Source: Candidatus Nitrosocosmicus sp.
GTDB lineage: Archaea; Thermoproteota; Nitrososphaeria; Nitrososphaerales; Nitrososphaeraceae
Direction: 5' to 3'
Assembly: GCA_029194465.1 (NCBI GenBank)
Contig: JARFXS010000004.1
Coordinates: 20,118 to 84,117 of the forward strand
Length of the DNA stretch: 64,000 bases
Program-made: the position numbers and the translations under genes
In this document: in pieces, positions 8,257-18,148 of the stretch
Numbering within the stretch: position 1 is the first letter of the stretch
How the letters are laid out: each line of letters begins with the position of its first letter
The notes under the pieces: model-generated
Database searches by the model: none
The model's input: the letters and a program-made list of their open reading frames with translations, nothing else
Told to the model about the DNA's origin: nothing

Positions 8257-9738
8257 TTATGCATACTTTTTGATATCGATATTATCTGCACCAGGTATTC
8301 TAGCAATCTCAAATCTCTCCCTATCTTTAAGAAGAGAAATCGTAGCATCTATTCCTAATTTTGTAGTTAATAAATTGGTTTGGTCACTAGAGGGATCTAA
8401 ACTTGAACCCTTTGCATTTGTTATTATTAGAAAATCTTTATCAGCTTGGGTTCTAGTAGAAACAGCATAATCTACCTCTACAGGATTCAAGGGATTAATA
8501 TCCTCATCAACTATGATTGCAGTCTTAAGAGACGGATGTGCTGCAAATGCAGTTAGAATTGCATTTTTTGGTTCACCCTCTAGTCTCTTCTTTATTTGTA
8601 CTACTGCAGTTAACCAATTACTCCCTCCATCGGATAAGTGTACCATTCTCGTGGAGGGAACAGTATTCTTAACGTAACTAAAAATTTTGGCTTCGATAGG
8701 CAATCCCATTAACAATCTGTGTTCCGTGTATCCAGGTAAAATGTCGTAATATATGGGATTATCTCTGTACCAAATTTTATTAATTTCAAAAACTGGTTGT
8801 TTTCGTTTAAAGTCATATGTCCTCAGCATCTCGACCATCCATTCTTCAGATACTTCGTCATGAAGTATTTTACCTTCTAACACTATCTCGCTGTGTTTTG
8901 GTATCATTAAATCAGAATAATTATTCTTTGCAAGCTTTAGAGTACCATTCAAGAGGTAATTTGCTATTGTAATTTCGTCAATTCCATGTGCTGCTTGATA
9001 TGCTGCTGCAATATTCAGGGCTGGATGTACCCCAACTACAACATTGATTTTTAAATCTTCTTTATGCTCTTTAGCGTAAACGAAGCATTTATGAAGATGC
9101 CTGCCCTCTACCATTCTTATCGCCATTTGGCTATTATTAAGCAGTAACATTCTGTGAACTGAAGAGTTTTGATTTCCATTCTCCTGATCCTTCACATATA
9201 CTGTAGATGAAGTAATAAATGGGCCTGCATCTTTTTCAAAATGACTTACGATTGGAAGATCATAGAGATTTTTAGTACTGTTACTATAGAATAGTGCATC
9301 ATTGGAAAATTCTTTTGGGTAATATTCTGGTCCTATGTTTCCTAGGTTAGATAAATTGATTTTACTGATTGGACCTGAAGACTCGATCCCATAAAAAAAG
9401 CGCTCCCTGGTTCCCACAATATTTGAAACGACTTTGAATTTCGATTCATCAACGTTGGTAAACATTACAGCCTCTTTCTTATCAAACTTACTTATTATTG
9501 CAGCAAGTTCAAACTTCTTTTTTACTTTCTTGTGTATTGTTATTAATTCCCCCATTTCCTCGAGGTATGATAAAAAGCTTCTTAAATCATATTCATGCTT
9601 TAATTCTGAGTCTTCTTTTGCGGTGATATTTTCAACTTTCTTTTGGTTGGACTTTGAATTAAGGTTTCTATTATTTTTGTTTCTCAAAATACCTTTGTGA
9701 TCCTTGCTGTTGTGGTTGTTTTTTTCTTTTTTTGCCAT
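8257..9738 (-). CDS. UbiD-family decarboxylase
   Basis: 493 residues. After a Lys/Asn-rich extension of about 45 residues the protein has the standard UbiD order: LRSFLSYLEEMGEL at the start of the domain, a central segment with SSVHRMLLLNNSQMAIRMVE and GRHLHKCF, GVHPALNIAAAYQAAHG, and the C-terminal LIITNAKGSSLDPSS. UbiD enzymes use prenylated FMN made by UbiX for reversible decarboxylation. In archaea a UbiD homologue decarboxylates trans-anhydromevalonate 5-phosphate in the modified mevalonate pathway; the two aconitase-X subunits that make that substrate are encoded near 43-44.6 kb here, so this role is plausible but inferred. The gene immediately upstream abuts it with no gap, suggesting an operon. 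Confidence 0.85.
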   Translation of the reverse strand: MAKKEKNNHNSKDHKGILRNKNNRNLNSKSNQKKVENITAKEDSELKHEYDLRSFLSYLEEMGELITIHKKVKKKFELAAIISKFDKKEAVMFTNVDESKFKVVSNIVGTRERFFYGIESSGPISKINLSNLGNIGPEYYPKEFSNDALFYSNSTKNLYDLPIVSHFEKDAGPFITSSTVYVKDQENGNQNSSVHRMLLLNNSQMAIRMVEGRHLHKCFVYAKEHKEDLKINVVVGVHPALNIAAAYQAAHGIDEITIANYLLNGTLKLAKNNYSDLMIPKHSEIVLEGKILHDEVSEEWMVEMLRTYDFKRKQPVFEINKIWYRDNPIYYDILPGYTEHRLLMGLPIEAKIFSYVKNTVPSTRMVHLSDGGSNWLTAVVQIKKRLEGEPKNAILTAFAAHPSLKTAIIVDEDINPLNPVEVDYAVSTRTQADKDFLIITNAKGSSLDPSSDQTNLLTTKLGIDATISLLKDRERFEIARIPGADNIDIKKYA

Positions 9739-10077
9739 TTATTTCTCCTCTATTGCCGACAGGATCTTTTCATTAATTATTTTCATGTCATCTAAATGTA
9801 ATTTATTTTTTGTGAACATTGATATGATGCAGATACCATTTTTCATTAGGGAAATCCTGGTAGAAAGAGTGTCAATAAATAATTGATCATTTTTGTCTTG
9901 AATCACTCTAGCCGTGTTAGATTTGTTTGTCACAGCTAGAGATACAGAGATAGATCCAAGCTTTGATTCATTCTCTGATATTGAAATAAAATAACCGTTA
10001 TCAAATCTTAGTATGTTTAAGAGAAATTTTCTACCCAACGTGTTTGAAAAAATCTCAGTAGGATAATTAATCGACAT
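9739..10077 (-). CDS. Hypothetical protein upstream of UbiD
   Basis: 112 residues, alternating beta strands and one C-terminal helix (DDMKIINEKILSAIEE). It ends exactly where the UbiD gene begins, so the two are almost certainly cotranscribed. No signal peptide or membrane segment. The size and strand pattern recall small proteasome-assembly-chaperone-like folds, but the similarity is too weak to claim. Function unknown. Confidence 0.6.
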   Translation of the reverse strand: MSINYPTEIFSNTLGRKFLLNILRFDNGYFISISENESKLGSISVSLAVTNKSNTARVIQDKNDQLFIDTLSTRISLMKNGICIISMFTKNKLHLDDMKIINEKILSAIEEK

Positions 10078-10179
10078 TATTTATGATTTTAAGGTAAATT
10101 ATATTACTGTTAAATCTTTCTTTGAACATACGTGCAAATCTATATCTATAATTAAATTCTCAAGATAGTCTGAATAGAA

Positions 10180-10353
10180 ATGAGAAATCTGCAAGTAGAT
10201 GACATTACTTATAAAAGACTTCAATCATTGTTAAGCGAATATATTTCCTCAAAACAACAAGATAAGGATATCAATGATTTGTTAAATGAGTTAATTGATA
10301 ATTATCAAGAAGTTCAATGGGGTACATTGGGAGGTGGAGCAGGTGGCGGGTAA
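10180..10353 (+). CDS. Small protein with Gly-rich tail (57 aa)
   Basis: An intact 57-residue frame starting MRNLQVDDITYKRLQSLL. The first 45 residues look like one strand plus two helices, similar in style to short DNA-binding antitoxin or ribbon-helix-helix-like proteins. The C-terminus is a remarkable GTLGGGAGGG tail. A perfect 11-bp hairpin follows within 15 bases, and the next gene (mre11) starts about 70 bases on. Too small for confident family assignment. Confidence 0.5.
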   Translation: MRNLQVDDITYKRLQSLLSEYISSKQQDKDINDLLNELIDNYQEVQWGTLGGGAGGG

Positions 10354-10365
10354 GTTCGAATGCGG

Positions 10366-10391
10366 TTTATCAAGAATGATTTCTTGATAAA
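10366..10391 (+). terminator. 11-bp hairpin before mre11
   Basis: TTTATCAAGAA and TTCTTGATAAA are perfectly complementary around a 4-base loop. It lies between the small Gly-tail gene and mre11, so it may terminate the former or shape the mRNA leader of the latter. Confidence 0.55.
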
Positions 10392-10422
10392 TAAAATATG
10401 GCATTGATCTTTTGAACCATAG

Positions 10423-11676
10423 TTGCTTATATCTCATATTTCAGATATTCATTTGGGCTATGCTCAATTCAATCTCCAAGAGCGAGAAGAAGATCTGTAC
10501 GAAGTATTTGGAGAGGCTATTGAAAAATCAATCAGTGAGCATGTAAAAGCTATCATTTTGGCCGGTGACATATTTCATAATCCAAAGCCAAATGGTGCGG
10601 CCATTATTAGGCTTGCCCGAGAATTAAAAAAACTAAAAGAAAAATCAATATCCGTATTTTTTGTATTAGGTGAGCACGATATAAGTAGGTCCAATGATGT
10701 ACCTCTGCCATACCTATTTCATAATTTGGGATTAGCAAGAAGACTCCAACCCGATTCACCGGTCCAAATTGACAATCTACTAATCTATGGTTTCAATAAG
10801 GAACGTCGTTCAAATATTGATAACGGATTGATCAGGCCATTTAGAAAATTAGAGTCTATCTTGAAAGATGACATCCAAAAACATACAGCTCAAAATCAAC
10901 AGTTAAAAAAAATACTTGTTCTTCATCAAGGCTTATATGATTTTAACAAATTTGCAGGCGAAATTTTTTCTAGTGATTTACCAATCGGATTTGATTATTA
11001 TGCTATGGGTCACTATCACGACCACATTGAAAAGAGATTTACTTCTCTAAACGATGGTTTGGTGGCTTATCCTGGTTCGATTGATCTAGGACATAACGAG
11101 GCCATCTCAGATGTGGAGAAGGGATTTTTACTAGTAGACCTTTCAGAAGCCTCTACAAACATCGATACTCATTGGATAAAGCTAGAAAAGAGACGACATC
11201 AGTTTGAATACCAAATTGAATATCCCGAATTAGATGTTAAGCTGCGTAATATCGTCCAAGAATCTACTCGATATTCAAAAAAACCTGTTATAGATCTAAA
11301 AATAGGTGGAGCAGCTATAGATCCCAAAATATTATCTAGACAATTATTGCTATTAGAGGCTCCGTTTTTATATTATAATTGGAGCATTTTAGACAAAGGT
11401 GCCGATACTGGATTTTCTTATGATAATACAGGAGATTTTGACATGGATAAAGAAATGTCTTCACTAATTCTTAATTCTCTCCATTCTGAACCTCTGACTC
11501 ATCTATCATTGGATCTAATCAGTATGTTTAATAATCAAGATGACACCCACGACAACAAGAATGTTGATAAAGATAAGAACAATCAAGTTGCCAATTACGT
11601 TTGGCAGTTTTTTGAAAATAATAAATCGATCTATCAGACTTTGGACGAATCAAAAATAGCTGGGAAAGGCAATTAG
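10423..11676 (+). CDS. mre11: DNA repair nuclease Mre11
   Basis: 417 residues. The calcineurin-like phosphoesterase motifs are all present in order: D8-x-H10 (SDIHLG), G48-D49-I-F-H52, G83-E-H85-D86 where most homologues have GNHD, the single His in VLHQG, and the GHYHDH metal-binding pair. It forms the nuclease half of the Mre11-Rad50 complex that processes double-strand breaks. I use the TTG at 10423 because the first strand (LISHISDIHLG) must be intact and no better start is upstream. The rad50 gene begins two bases after its stop, so both are translated from one mRNA. Confidence 0.95.
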   Translation: MLISHISDIHLGYAQFNLQEREEDLYEVFGEAIEKSISEHVKAIILAGDIFHNPKPNGAAIIRLARELKKLKEKSISVFFVLGEHDISRSNDVPLPYLFHNLGLARRLQPDSPVQIDNLLIYGFNKERRSNIDNGLIRPFRKLESILKDDIQKHTAQNQQLKKILVLHQGLYDFNKFAGEIFSSDLPIGFDYYAMGHYHDHIEKRFTSLNDGLVAYPGSIDLGHNEAISDVEKGFLLVDLSEASTNIDTHWIKLEKRRHQFEYQIEYPELDVKLRNIVQESTRYSKKPVIDLKIGGAAIDPKILSRQLLLLEAPFLYYNWSILDKGADTGFSYDNTGDFDMDKEMSSLILNSLHSEPLTHLSLDLISMFNNQDDTHDNKNVDKDKNNQVANYVWQFFENNKSIYQTLDESKIAGKGN

Positions 11677-11678
11677 AA

Positions 11679-13832
11679 TTGATAAAAAGGATAGTTTTAA
11701 ATAACTTTTTATCACACACTGATACTTCTCTTGAATTCCATCCTGGAATTACAGTTTTCGTAGGGCACAACGGTTCCGGTAAATCCAGTATTATTGATTC
11801 TATAACATTTGCACTATTTGATGAACACACTCGCAAATCTCACAAAAATTTGCTAACAAGAGGAATGGGTGGATATGTTAGTAATGAAACGGGATCGTTT
11901 GTAATTTTAGAATTCTCCATTGGTTCCACAAATTATAGGATCAATAGACAAATAGATAGCCAAGGCAGACTGACTTCAGTTAGATTAGAACAGAAGGTTA
12001 AAAGTGGCATCAATAATTCGAATATAGATCAAAATGACAAGTCCACTTACAGATCAATCATCTCTGGAGAACGAAAACAACTTGGTGAATCAGTAATCCA
12101 TGAAACTGAATCTATCATGGGGATTAACTATACTAAATTGCAAATAGCAGGTATTATTCAACAAGGTGAAATTAGTAAGATAATAGATTCACAGCCTAAG
12201 GAATTTAAAGAATTACTAAATAACATGATCGGATTAGATAGATTAGATAAGTCATTTAGTAACATGCATAGTGTTATAGAGGATTTTAGAAAAATACTCC
12301 GAGAAAAAACCCAAGGTTATGACGATAATCAAATTAACATCCTCATTAAGAAAACTAAAGATAATGAATCAAGATTTTTACAATCAAAACAATCATTAAA
12401 CACTGTCCTCGTACATTTATTACAAAAAACAGAAACATTGAATGAATTGGAAAAACAAATCGAAATTCTTGAGCCAAAAATAGCTAAACTTTCTGAGATC
12501 AAATCCCTAGAAAATACTTTACTAGGATATTTTAGAGAACGATCGAATACTTTGAAAACAGAAATTGATAAATCACAAAGAATGATTGTGGATATAAAAA
12601 ATGCCGTCGGTTTTTTGACAAATAAGGATGAAGTCTTAATCACTATACAGATGGTTAGTTCCGAATTGGATGAATTGAACAGTAAAGTTATCAAAGTAGA
12701 GGGGGAGATAGGAAAATTAGAAGGATTTACCGAATGCGCTCAAAAAATCCAAATTAAAGATGGCAAATGTCCTGTTTGTAACTCTGAAATCATTTCACTT
12801 AACCAAATGTTTGATATTTCTCATATCAATTTTGAACTCAACGAAAAGATCAAAGAGAAGCACCTTCTACTCTCTGAAATTTCCAAACTAAACAAAGAGG
12901 AAATGGAACTCAAAAAAAAGGAGAAAAATATAATATCTGCAGAGCGTACTCTATTAAATTATGATTTTGATATTAATGGTAGAATCGATACCTTAGAGTA
13001 TAAACTAGAGAGTCTAAAGAAAGATCACCAGAGCCTATCCAAACTACAATTGGATACATTAAAAGATATCGATCTATCTACTTACAAATTAGATGAATAT
13101 TCTGCAAACCTGATCGATATTATTCAAAACATGAGAAAAGATGTAATAGAGGTTGATTTAAATTCTTATCAACAAAAAAAGATAACCAAAAACAAGCTCT
13201 CAGCAGAAATGGTTAATATACATAATCAAAAAGCGATATTGGAAAAAACAATTGTAGACGTTCAGAGAGAAAACTCGGAATTTCAAACATTGATAACAGA
13301 GTTATCATCAGCTGCAAAATTTATTTCTGATCTTGAAAATATTCGCTCCATAGTCTTTAACAGAGATGGTATCGTGAGTTCAAGTTTAAGGACACGGGCA
13401 CTAAACTTGATCTCTACCAAAGCCTCTGAATACATTAACATTTTCAACGTTGGACTGTCAAAAATAACACTGATTGAAAAACCACGAGAAATAAAGGTAC
13501 TTTGTTATGGTAAGCGCGGAGAAATTGATACTGTATCATTGAGTGGAGGCGAAAAAGTCGCTGTATCATTGGCTATTAGGATGGGGATTGCATTCTTGAT
13601 GGGATCATCAAAAATTGATTTCATAGTTTTAGATGAACCTACAACAAATTTGGATGAGGAGAGACGTCGATCATTTGTAAAAATTATTTCAGATGTCTTC
13701 AGTAAAGGAATGAGTCCGTTATCCCAAATGATAATTATTACTCATGATGAAGAAATATTTGAAAATTCTGAGGTTGAACAAGTATATAAATTCAAGATGA
13801 CTGAGAAGGGTTCCAGTGTAAGTGTTGTCTAA
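11679..13832 (+). CDS. rad50: Rad50 ATPase
   Basis: 717 residues, shorter than the roughly 850-900 of many archaeal Rad50 proteins because the coiled coil is reduced. Walker A is GHNGSGKSS near residues 29-37, the ABC signature is SLSGGEKVAVS, and Walker B is FIVLDEPTTNLDEE. The zinc hook is CPVC near residues 364-367, in the middle of the coiled coil, where two Rad50 molecules join. The start is TTG. It pairs with Mre11 to tether and resect broken DNA. HerA is encoded nearby on the opposite strand; NurA, the usual partner of HerA, is not in the window. Confidence 0.95.
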   Translation: MIKRIVLNNFLSHTDTSLEFHPGITVFVGHNGSGKSSIIDSITFALFDEHTRKSHKNLLTRGMGGYVSNETGSFVILEFSIGSTNYRINRQIDSQGRLTSVRLEQKVKSGINNSNIDQNDKSTYRSIISGERKQLGESVIHETESIMGINYTKLQIAGIIQQGEISKIIDSQPKEFKELLNNMIGLDRLDKSFSNMHSVIEDFRKILREKTQGYDDNQINILIKKTKDNESRFLQSKQSLNTVLVHLLQKTETLNELEKQIEILEPKIAKLSEIKSLENTLLGYFRERSNTLKTEIDKSQRMIVDIKNAVGFLTNKDEVLITIQMVSSELDELNSKVIKVEGEIGKLEGFTECAQKIQIKDGKCPVCNSEIISLNQMFDISHINFELNEKIKEKHLLLSEISKLNKEEMELKKKEKNIISAERTLLNYDFDINGRIDTLEYKLESLKKDHQSLSKLQLDTLKDIDLSTYKLDEYSANLIDIIQNMRKDVIEVDLNSYQQKKITKNKLSAEMVNIHNQKAILEKTIVDVQRENSEFQTLITELSSAAKFISDLENIRSIVFNRDGIVSSSLRTRALNLISTKASEYINIFNVGLSKITLIEKPREIKVLCYGKRGEIDTVSLSGGEKVAVSLAIRMGIAFLMGSSKIDFIVLDEPTTNLDEERRRSFVKIISDVFSKGMSPLSQMIIITHDEEIFENSEVEQVYKFKMTEKGSSVSVV

Positions 13833-13936
13833 AAAATTAGGTAGCATGTATGCATATACCTCATTAGCATTCGCATTCGTAATATCAAAACAGTAAGATT
13901 ACATGCATAGAAAAGATTAATAGATCATGAGCAAAT

Positions 13937-14199
13937 ATGGTAGTTGTCGTAAACACCATGAAATTATCTCGTTTACCAAGAGAGGCACGAAGAACTCGTA
14001 AACAACTCGTAAACCATTGCAAGAAAACTGGTTGAAGGGTCCAAAAAAAACATTTTGGATTCAATGTATGTATCAAAAATGTAATTATTATTGGAGATAC
14101 TCAGGGGGAAAAAACTGGGCTGAATGTCCAATATGTCACTCTATAAGCAAGGTTTCAATAGCTAGAAAATGTTTTAAGTATAATAATCCTGAAACATAG
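13937..14199 (+). pseudogene. Zinc-ribbon protein broken by 11-bp duplication
   Basis: The downstream frame encodes NWLKGPKKTFWIQCMYQKCN and then YYWRYSGG..WAECPICHS, a clear four-Cys zinc ribbon, followed by a basic tail. The upstream frame from ATG 13937 or 13958 gives KLSRLPREARRTRK. The two are separated by a perfect tandem duplication of AACTCGTAAAC (13993-14014). Removing one copy joins them into one frame, RRTRKPLQENW. The shorter product from TTG 14017 (60 residues, whole ribbon intact) could still be made, so this may be a remodelled rather than dead gene. Confidence 0.55.
13993..14014. repeat. Perfect 11-bp tandem duplication
   Basis: AACTCGTAAAC occurs twice without a gap at 13993-14003 and 14004-14014. 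It sits at the point where the zinc-ribbon reading frame changes. Confidence 0.95.
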
Positions 14200-14260
14200 A
14201 AAATAAATGACTTTAGCATTTTTTCATTCTTTACTATCCTTTGTAGAGTAAAAAGGTTAT

Positions 14261-14554
14261 CTATTCTTGTATGAAATAAGAATTTTCATCCTTGGCCAGT
14301 AAAAGTTTTACATTGTGGTCATAACCTTCTAGATTTGCATCATTATCAGGCAGGTCCAAGATGTTATTTGTTATTTCCAAATCGTTAAAAATCAAGAGAG
14401 TCTTGTCTGGGCCAAAAGTTTTTGGGATTGTTTGTAAGAAGAAATTCAATGTATATAAATCCTCAAAAATCTCGTTAGTCAAATTTTTTAGATCTTCATC
14501 ATACAGTTTTAGATCTATCCTTTCCCTAGTTTTGGTAATCATGGCGATGTTCAT
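14261..14554 (-). CDS. Small hypothetical protein (97 aa)
   Basis: 97 residues, acidic, with a helical N-terminal half (DLKNLTNEIFEDLYTLNFFL) and a more beta-like second half. No motif or signal peptide. It lies just downstream of herA on the same strand with about 55 bases between them, so it may be read through from herA. Function unknown. Confidence 0.55.
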   Translation of the reverse strand: MNIAMITKTRERIDLKLYDEDLKNLTNEIFEDLYTLNFFLQTIPKTFGPDKTLLIFNDLEITNNILDLPDNDANLEGYDHNVKLLLAKDENSYFIQE

Positions 14555-14609
14555 TATTATAGATAGGGGATAGAATCTGACAAATTTATATATTTAACTC
14601 TTTATAATC

Positions 14610-16211
14610 TTATTCTATGTACTCCTCTTCTATGTAATCCTCTCTGATATACATCCGACTATCCTCTACTGACATCTCTTTTTTCTCTTTGATGTTTTTC
14701 CACTCGTTTACTGGCTCTGGATCCTTTCCCATTGTTCTCTCTACTATTTCATCAATTCTTACAAACGAAGGTAAATTAACCCACTGACCTACTAGCAACG
14801 CTTCTCCGGGATTAAGAGATGGTAATTGTTCAATAATCTTACCGTTTATTGATTCACTAGATGATTCAATTTGTGATTGGTCTTCTTGTTGAACCAACTT
14901 CATTATTGCTAAGGAGCCCATTTGACTTAATACATTTGGATCCAAAGTACGTGGTCGTTGAGACACTATTATCAGTCCTACCCCAAATTTTCTTCCTTCT
15001 CTCGCAACCTTTGAAGCAATATACTTTGTATCAGTATTCTCATTTTTTGGCATGAATACATGGGCTTCTTCAATTACCACAATAACTGGACTATGAAATA
15101 ATATTTGATCCGTGCTTTCATAATTTGATTTAAAGCTCTGGCTCTTTGAGAGCTTTCTTTGATACAATATTGATTCGAGGTAAAATGCTATCGCTACATT
15201 AGCTTGTTTCTCAGTAAATTCTATCAGATTTATTATATTTATACAACCTTCTCTTATTTGAGAAACAGGATCTGATGCATTTGGAATCAAAATGCTACCA
15301 AATCTTCTCCTAGCTTCCTTGATCTTGTCTAATACTCTGTCTGCAGAACTTGCAAATCTCTTCTCCCTAAGACCTATGTCCCTTACATTTTTCTCTAATT
15401 CCTCCCAAAAGTCATCCCCTATTTTCTTTTTCAGGTCATCGTTATCATATGCCTTTAGTAATATTGTGTTTTGAATGTCTGCGTTTTCTCTTATTTCTAT
15501 GACTTCTCCAAACTTATCGGATGTTAATAATCTTGGGTTTATCTGAGCTTGGACAAAATTTATGTTCTCTCCCTGTAGAAAACGATATTCGTCATGATAG
15601 TCAAAGATCACCATAGTGCCCGGAATTTTTGCTATCGATTTTGCAATTACACTGACTAAATTACTTTTTCCCATACCTGTCATTGCCAAAATCCCTAGGT
15701 GTCTAGTTGTAAGTCTATTGGTGTTGACTCTAACATTCACATTTGCATTTCTCAAGAGAGTACCTATCTTTAGCCACGATTCTTCTTCAGAATCAAAAAT
15801 GTCTTTTAGATCATCTTTTTTTGCTCTATATATCTCGGTTCCTGGTAGTGGGGGTATTTCAGGTAAGATGGCTTTTGATTTTTTCAACATGTCAAGCATA
15901 CCGAGAATTTTTACATTAACCTTAAAGCTCTTGTCTCTTTTGTTTATTTCAGCTACTACCTTACTCTCTAGAGCTTCTTCAAAATTGGAAATCTCATCTA
16001 GTGCATCACTCTTAATAGAACATGATTCCACTACACCCAGAATCCTTTTTTGAAAACCGTCAGTTATTGTGATGTATTCTCCTAAGCCCACAGGCTCTTT
16101 ACCTTCAAAAGTAATGTATCCTGGTTTAGTTACGCCTATGACCACACCTAGAAGCTCCTCATTAGTCGTCGTCGTCAAATCATTCTGTAATTTATTCAGC
16201 TCCCTGCGCAT
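14610..16211 (-). CDS. herA: DNA double-strand-break helicase HerA
   Basis: 533 residues. A HAS-barrel domain covers about residues 15-110, followed by a FtsK/HerA-type ATPase. Walker A is AMTGMGKSN (about 176-184), the VIFDYHDEY segment lies at 201-209, and Walker B is VIVVIEEAH (about 376-384), with a downstream SQRPRTLDP arginine-sensor region. HerA forms a hexameric, bidirectional translocase that works with the NurA nuclease and Mre11-Rad50 in end resection. The C-terminus ends in an acidic, Tyr/Glu-rich tail (EDYIEEEYIE) that could be a partner-binding site. It is convergent with rad50; NurA is not seen within the window. Confidence 0.95.
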   Translation of the reverse strand: MRRELNKLQNDLTTTTNEELLGVVIGVTKPGYITFEGKEPVGLGEYITITDGFQKRILGVVESCSIKSDALDEISNFEEALESKVVAEINKRDKSFKVNVKILGMLDMLKKSKAILPEIPPLPGTEIYRAKKDDLKDIFDSEEESWLKIGTLLRNANVNVRVNTNRLTTRHLGILAMTGMGKSNLVSVIAKSIAKIPGTMVIFDYHDEYRFLQGENINFVQAQINPRLLTSDKFGEVIEIRENADIQNTILLKAYDNDDLKKKIGDDFWEELEKNVRDIGLREKRFASSADRVLDKIKEARRRFGSILIPNASDPVSQIREGCINIINLIEFTEKQANVAIAFYLESILYQRKLSKSQSFKSNYESTDQILFHSPVIVVIEEAHVFMPKNENTDTKYIASKVAREGRKFGVGLIIVSQRPRTLDPNVLSQMGSLAIMKLVQQEDQSQIESSSESINGKIIEQLPSLNPGEALLVGQWVNLPSFVRIDEIVERTMGKDPEPVNEWKNIKEKKEMSVEDSRMYIREDYIEEEYIE

Positions 16212-16578
16212 TTATGCAGTAGTTAGGAGATTGGAGTTTTTATTATTTGTCATTAGGTTCTAATTGAGACAATTTTCAGACAAAACTAATGACCTATGTA
16301 GCCTACTCGTTCATAGTTTTATCATTTGATAGAGTTTGGACTCCTAGATAGTTTCGGGAAAATGAAATTTGCAATATATTGTCATTTGATATATATATTA
16401 CATTATGGTTATCGATGTTAAGAATATTTCATAATCTTGTGATTAAATAATATGTAATTGCAAGTCTTGATCAAGGTTAGTATTTTTGTGTATAATCTTC
16501 TAGATTTATTGTTTACACCCTGAATCTTGATTTCATAGTTTTTATTTGCTTGTTAAAATAAGATCATTGTGATTCATT
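16212..16578. other. Divergent promoter region
   Basis: About 370 AT-rich bases between herA (minus) and the IMPase-family gene (plus). TATA-like ATATATATTA words occur near 16390, but nothing else stands out. Confidence 0.4.
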
Positions 16579-17379
16579 GTGCCGATCCTAGATATATTAA
16601 AAGAATGTGCTATTAATGTTTATAAGAATACCCATGATTTGATTGGAACCATTGAGGGACAAGAAAAGTTTGGAATCGGTGCCGGCGGTGATGTATCCAC
16701 AAAAATTGATTTACTTGCCGAGAAATCTGTTTTTGAGATTCTAAAGAAGAATTCCTTTAATCCTAACATTGTAGGAGAGGAATGCGGTTTCATAGAAGGC
16801 AAAGATAATGGATTAGTTGTTATGGATGGAGTTGACGGTACAACCAACGCTAACTGTGGATTGCCATTTTACTGCTGTTCCCTTGCTTATTCTTCAGATA
16901 CTAATTTAAAATCTGTTACTGATGCTGTGGTATTTAATCTAGTATCTGGGGATTTATACCATGCTTCCCTATCCACAGGCTCATTCATGAATGAAAAGAA
17001 AATCCAAACTGCGAAGGAGCCTTCACTTTCAATAAAAGAAATGGTAATAGGATTAAATATTTCTGGACTTTCGGAAGATCATTTTTTATCAATTTCAAAA
17101 TTGGTATCGTCAATTAGTCACGTTAGACACCTAGGCGCAAATGCATTAGAATTGTGCTATTTTGCACGTGGTTCTATAGATGCATACATTGATATCCGAG
17201 ACAAGATAAGGGCAATAGATATGGCCGCATGTTATCTCATAGCTAGGGAAGCAGGGGGCTTAATTTTCGATACTTCTGGAAAGGAATTAAATACTAATCT
17301 TTCTGTGAACTCTAGGATGTCATTTATAGCTGTTGCCAATATCCCTATGTATGAATGGATAACTAACCTGATAAACTGA
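16579..17379 (+). CDS. Inositol monophosphatase-family phosphatase
   Basis: 266 residues, the usual length. The metal-binding motifs are complete: GEE at 66-68, MDGVDGTTN at 82-90 (Asp83, Asp86), and IRAIDMAA near 211-218 supplying the third Asp. In archaea this Mg-dependent, Li-sensitive fold covers both inositol-1-phosphatases (phospholipid headgroup or compatible-solute synthesis) and fructose-1,6-bisphosphatases of gluconeogenesis. Which one applies cannot be decided from sequence alone. The start is GTG; the protein begins MPILDILKEC. It has its own promoter region and no close operon partner. Confidence 0.85.
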   Translation: MPILDILKECAINVYKNTHDLIGTIEGQEKFGIGAGGDVSTKIDLLAEKSVFEILKKNSFNPNIVGEECGFIEGKDNGLVVMDGVDGTTNANCGLPFYCCSLAYSSDTNLKSVTDAVVFNLVSGDLYHASLSTGSFMNEKKIQTAKEPSLSIKEMVIGLNISGLSEDHFLSISKLVSSISHVRHLGANALELCYFARGSIDAYIDIRDKIRAIDMAACYLIAREAGGLIFDTSGKELNTNLSVNSRMSFIAVANIPMYEWITNLIN

Positions 17380-17601
17380 TCCTTTATCAATTCATGTAAT
17401 ATTCTAGAATATTATGGATTCTTAGCCTGGTAGGTACTTGGCTTCATATACAAATGCTTTTTATCTTCTTTCCTTGGGTTTGACTAATCCATTATTGTAA
17501 AAGAGATTAAATCTCATAATTTGAAATATCATTGATGATGATTTTTTGTTATTGTCGCTATGCTCTTACAAATACATAACAAAAGAACTTAATAATATCT
17601 T

Positions 17602-17904
17602 ATGACTAGAAGATGTGTGGATTTCTTTCATAAAAAATATTCTTGCGAAGTTGATGGAGAAAAGTTTAGTTCTGAGGAAGATTTGATGAATCATTATAAA
17701 ACAGTTCATCATAAGTTAATCTTAAAATGCCACAATTGTGGAAAAGAATTCATTCACGAAAAAGATAGATTACATCATGTACGGGAAGAACATGAAAAAG
17801 CGATGGATGCCAGGGTTCATAAAAGTGAACATAAGCAGAAAGGGACTGGAAATCCTCAAGACCAGGTAGATTCCAATATGAAAAATTTTGGTGACAATTT
17901 CTAG
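17602..17904 (+). CDS. C2H2 zinc-finger protein
   Basis: 100 residues. A complete C2H2 finger is seen at CHNCGKEFIHEKDRLHHV followed by REEH, and a preceding imperfect repeat (CEVDGEKFSSEEDLMNHY, then VHH) keeps one Cys and the His pair. The C-terminus is basic and disordered. Eukaryote-like C2H2 fingers are a known speciality of Thaumarchaeota; they may bind DNA or proteins. A second C2H2 gene lies near 30.1 kb. Monocistronic. Confidence 0.8.
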   Translation: MTRRCVDFFHKKYSCEVDGEKFSSEEDLMNHYKTVHHKLILKCHNCGKEFIHEKDRLHHVREEHEKAMDARVHKSEHKQKGTGNPQDQVDSNMKNFGDNF

Positions 17905-18148
17905 TATTTTCTTTGTTTTTGTTTGTAAATTGTTATTTACGAGCAATAAGAAAAATACGTTGAAATGCCGATACCTGCAGTACTAATCCGCGTATTTACT
18001 TAGAGACGTTTTTTATAATTTATGTAGGTGATTAGTGTATAACCAGCCTCTATACATAAGAAATGGTTAAAAGTAAATCTTTCGTCCATTTGACCTGCGT
18101 TTCATTTTATTATCCCATTAGTGCCTTACTGGAGGAAGGACCTCTTAA

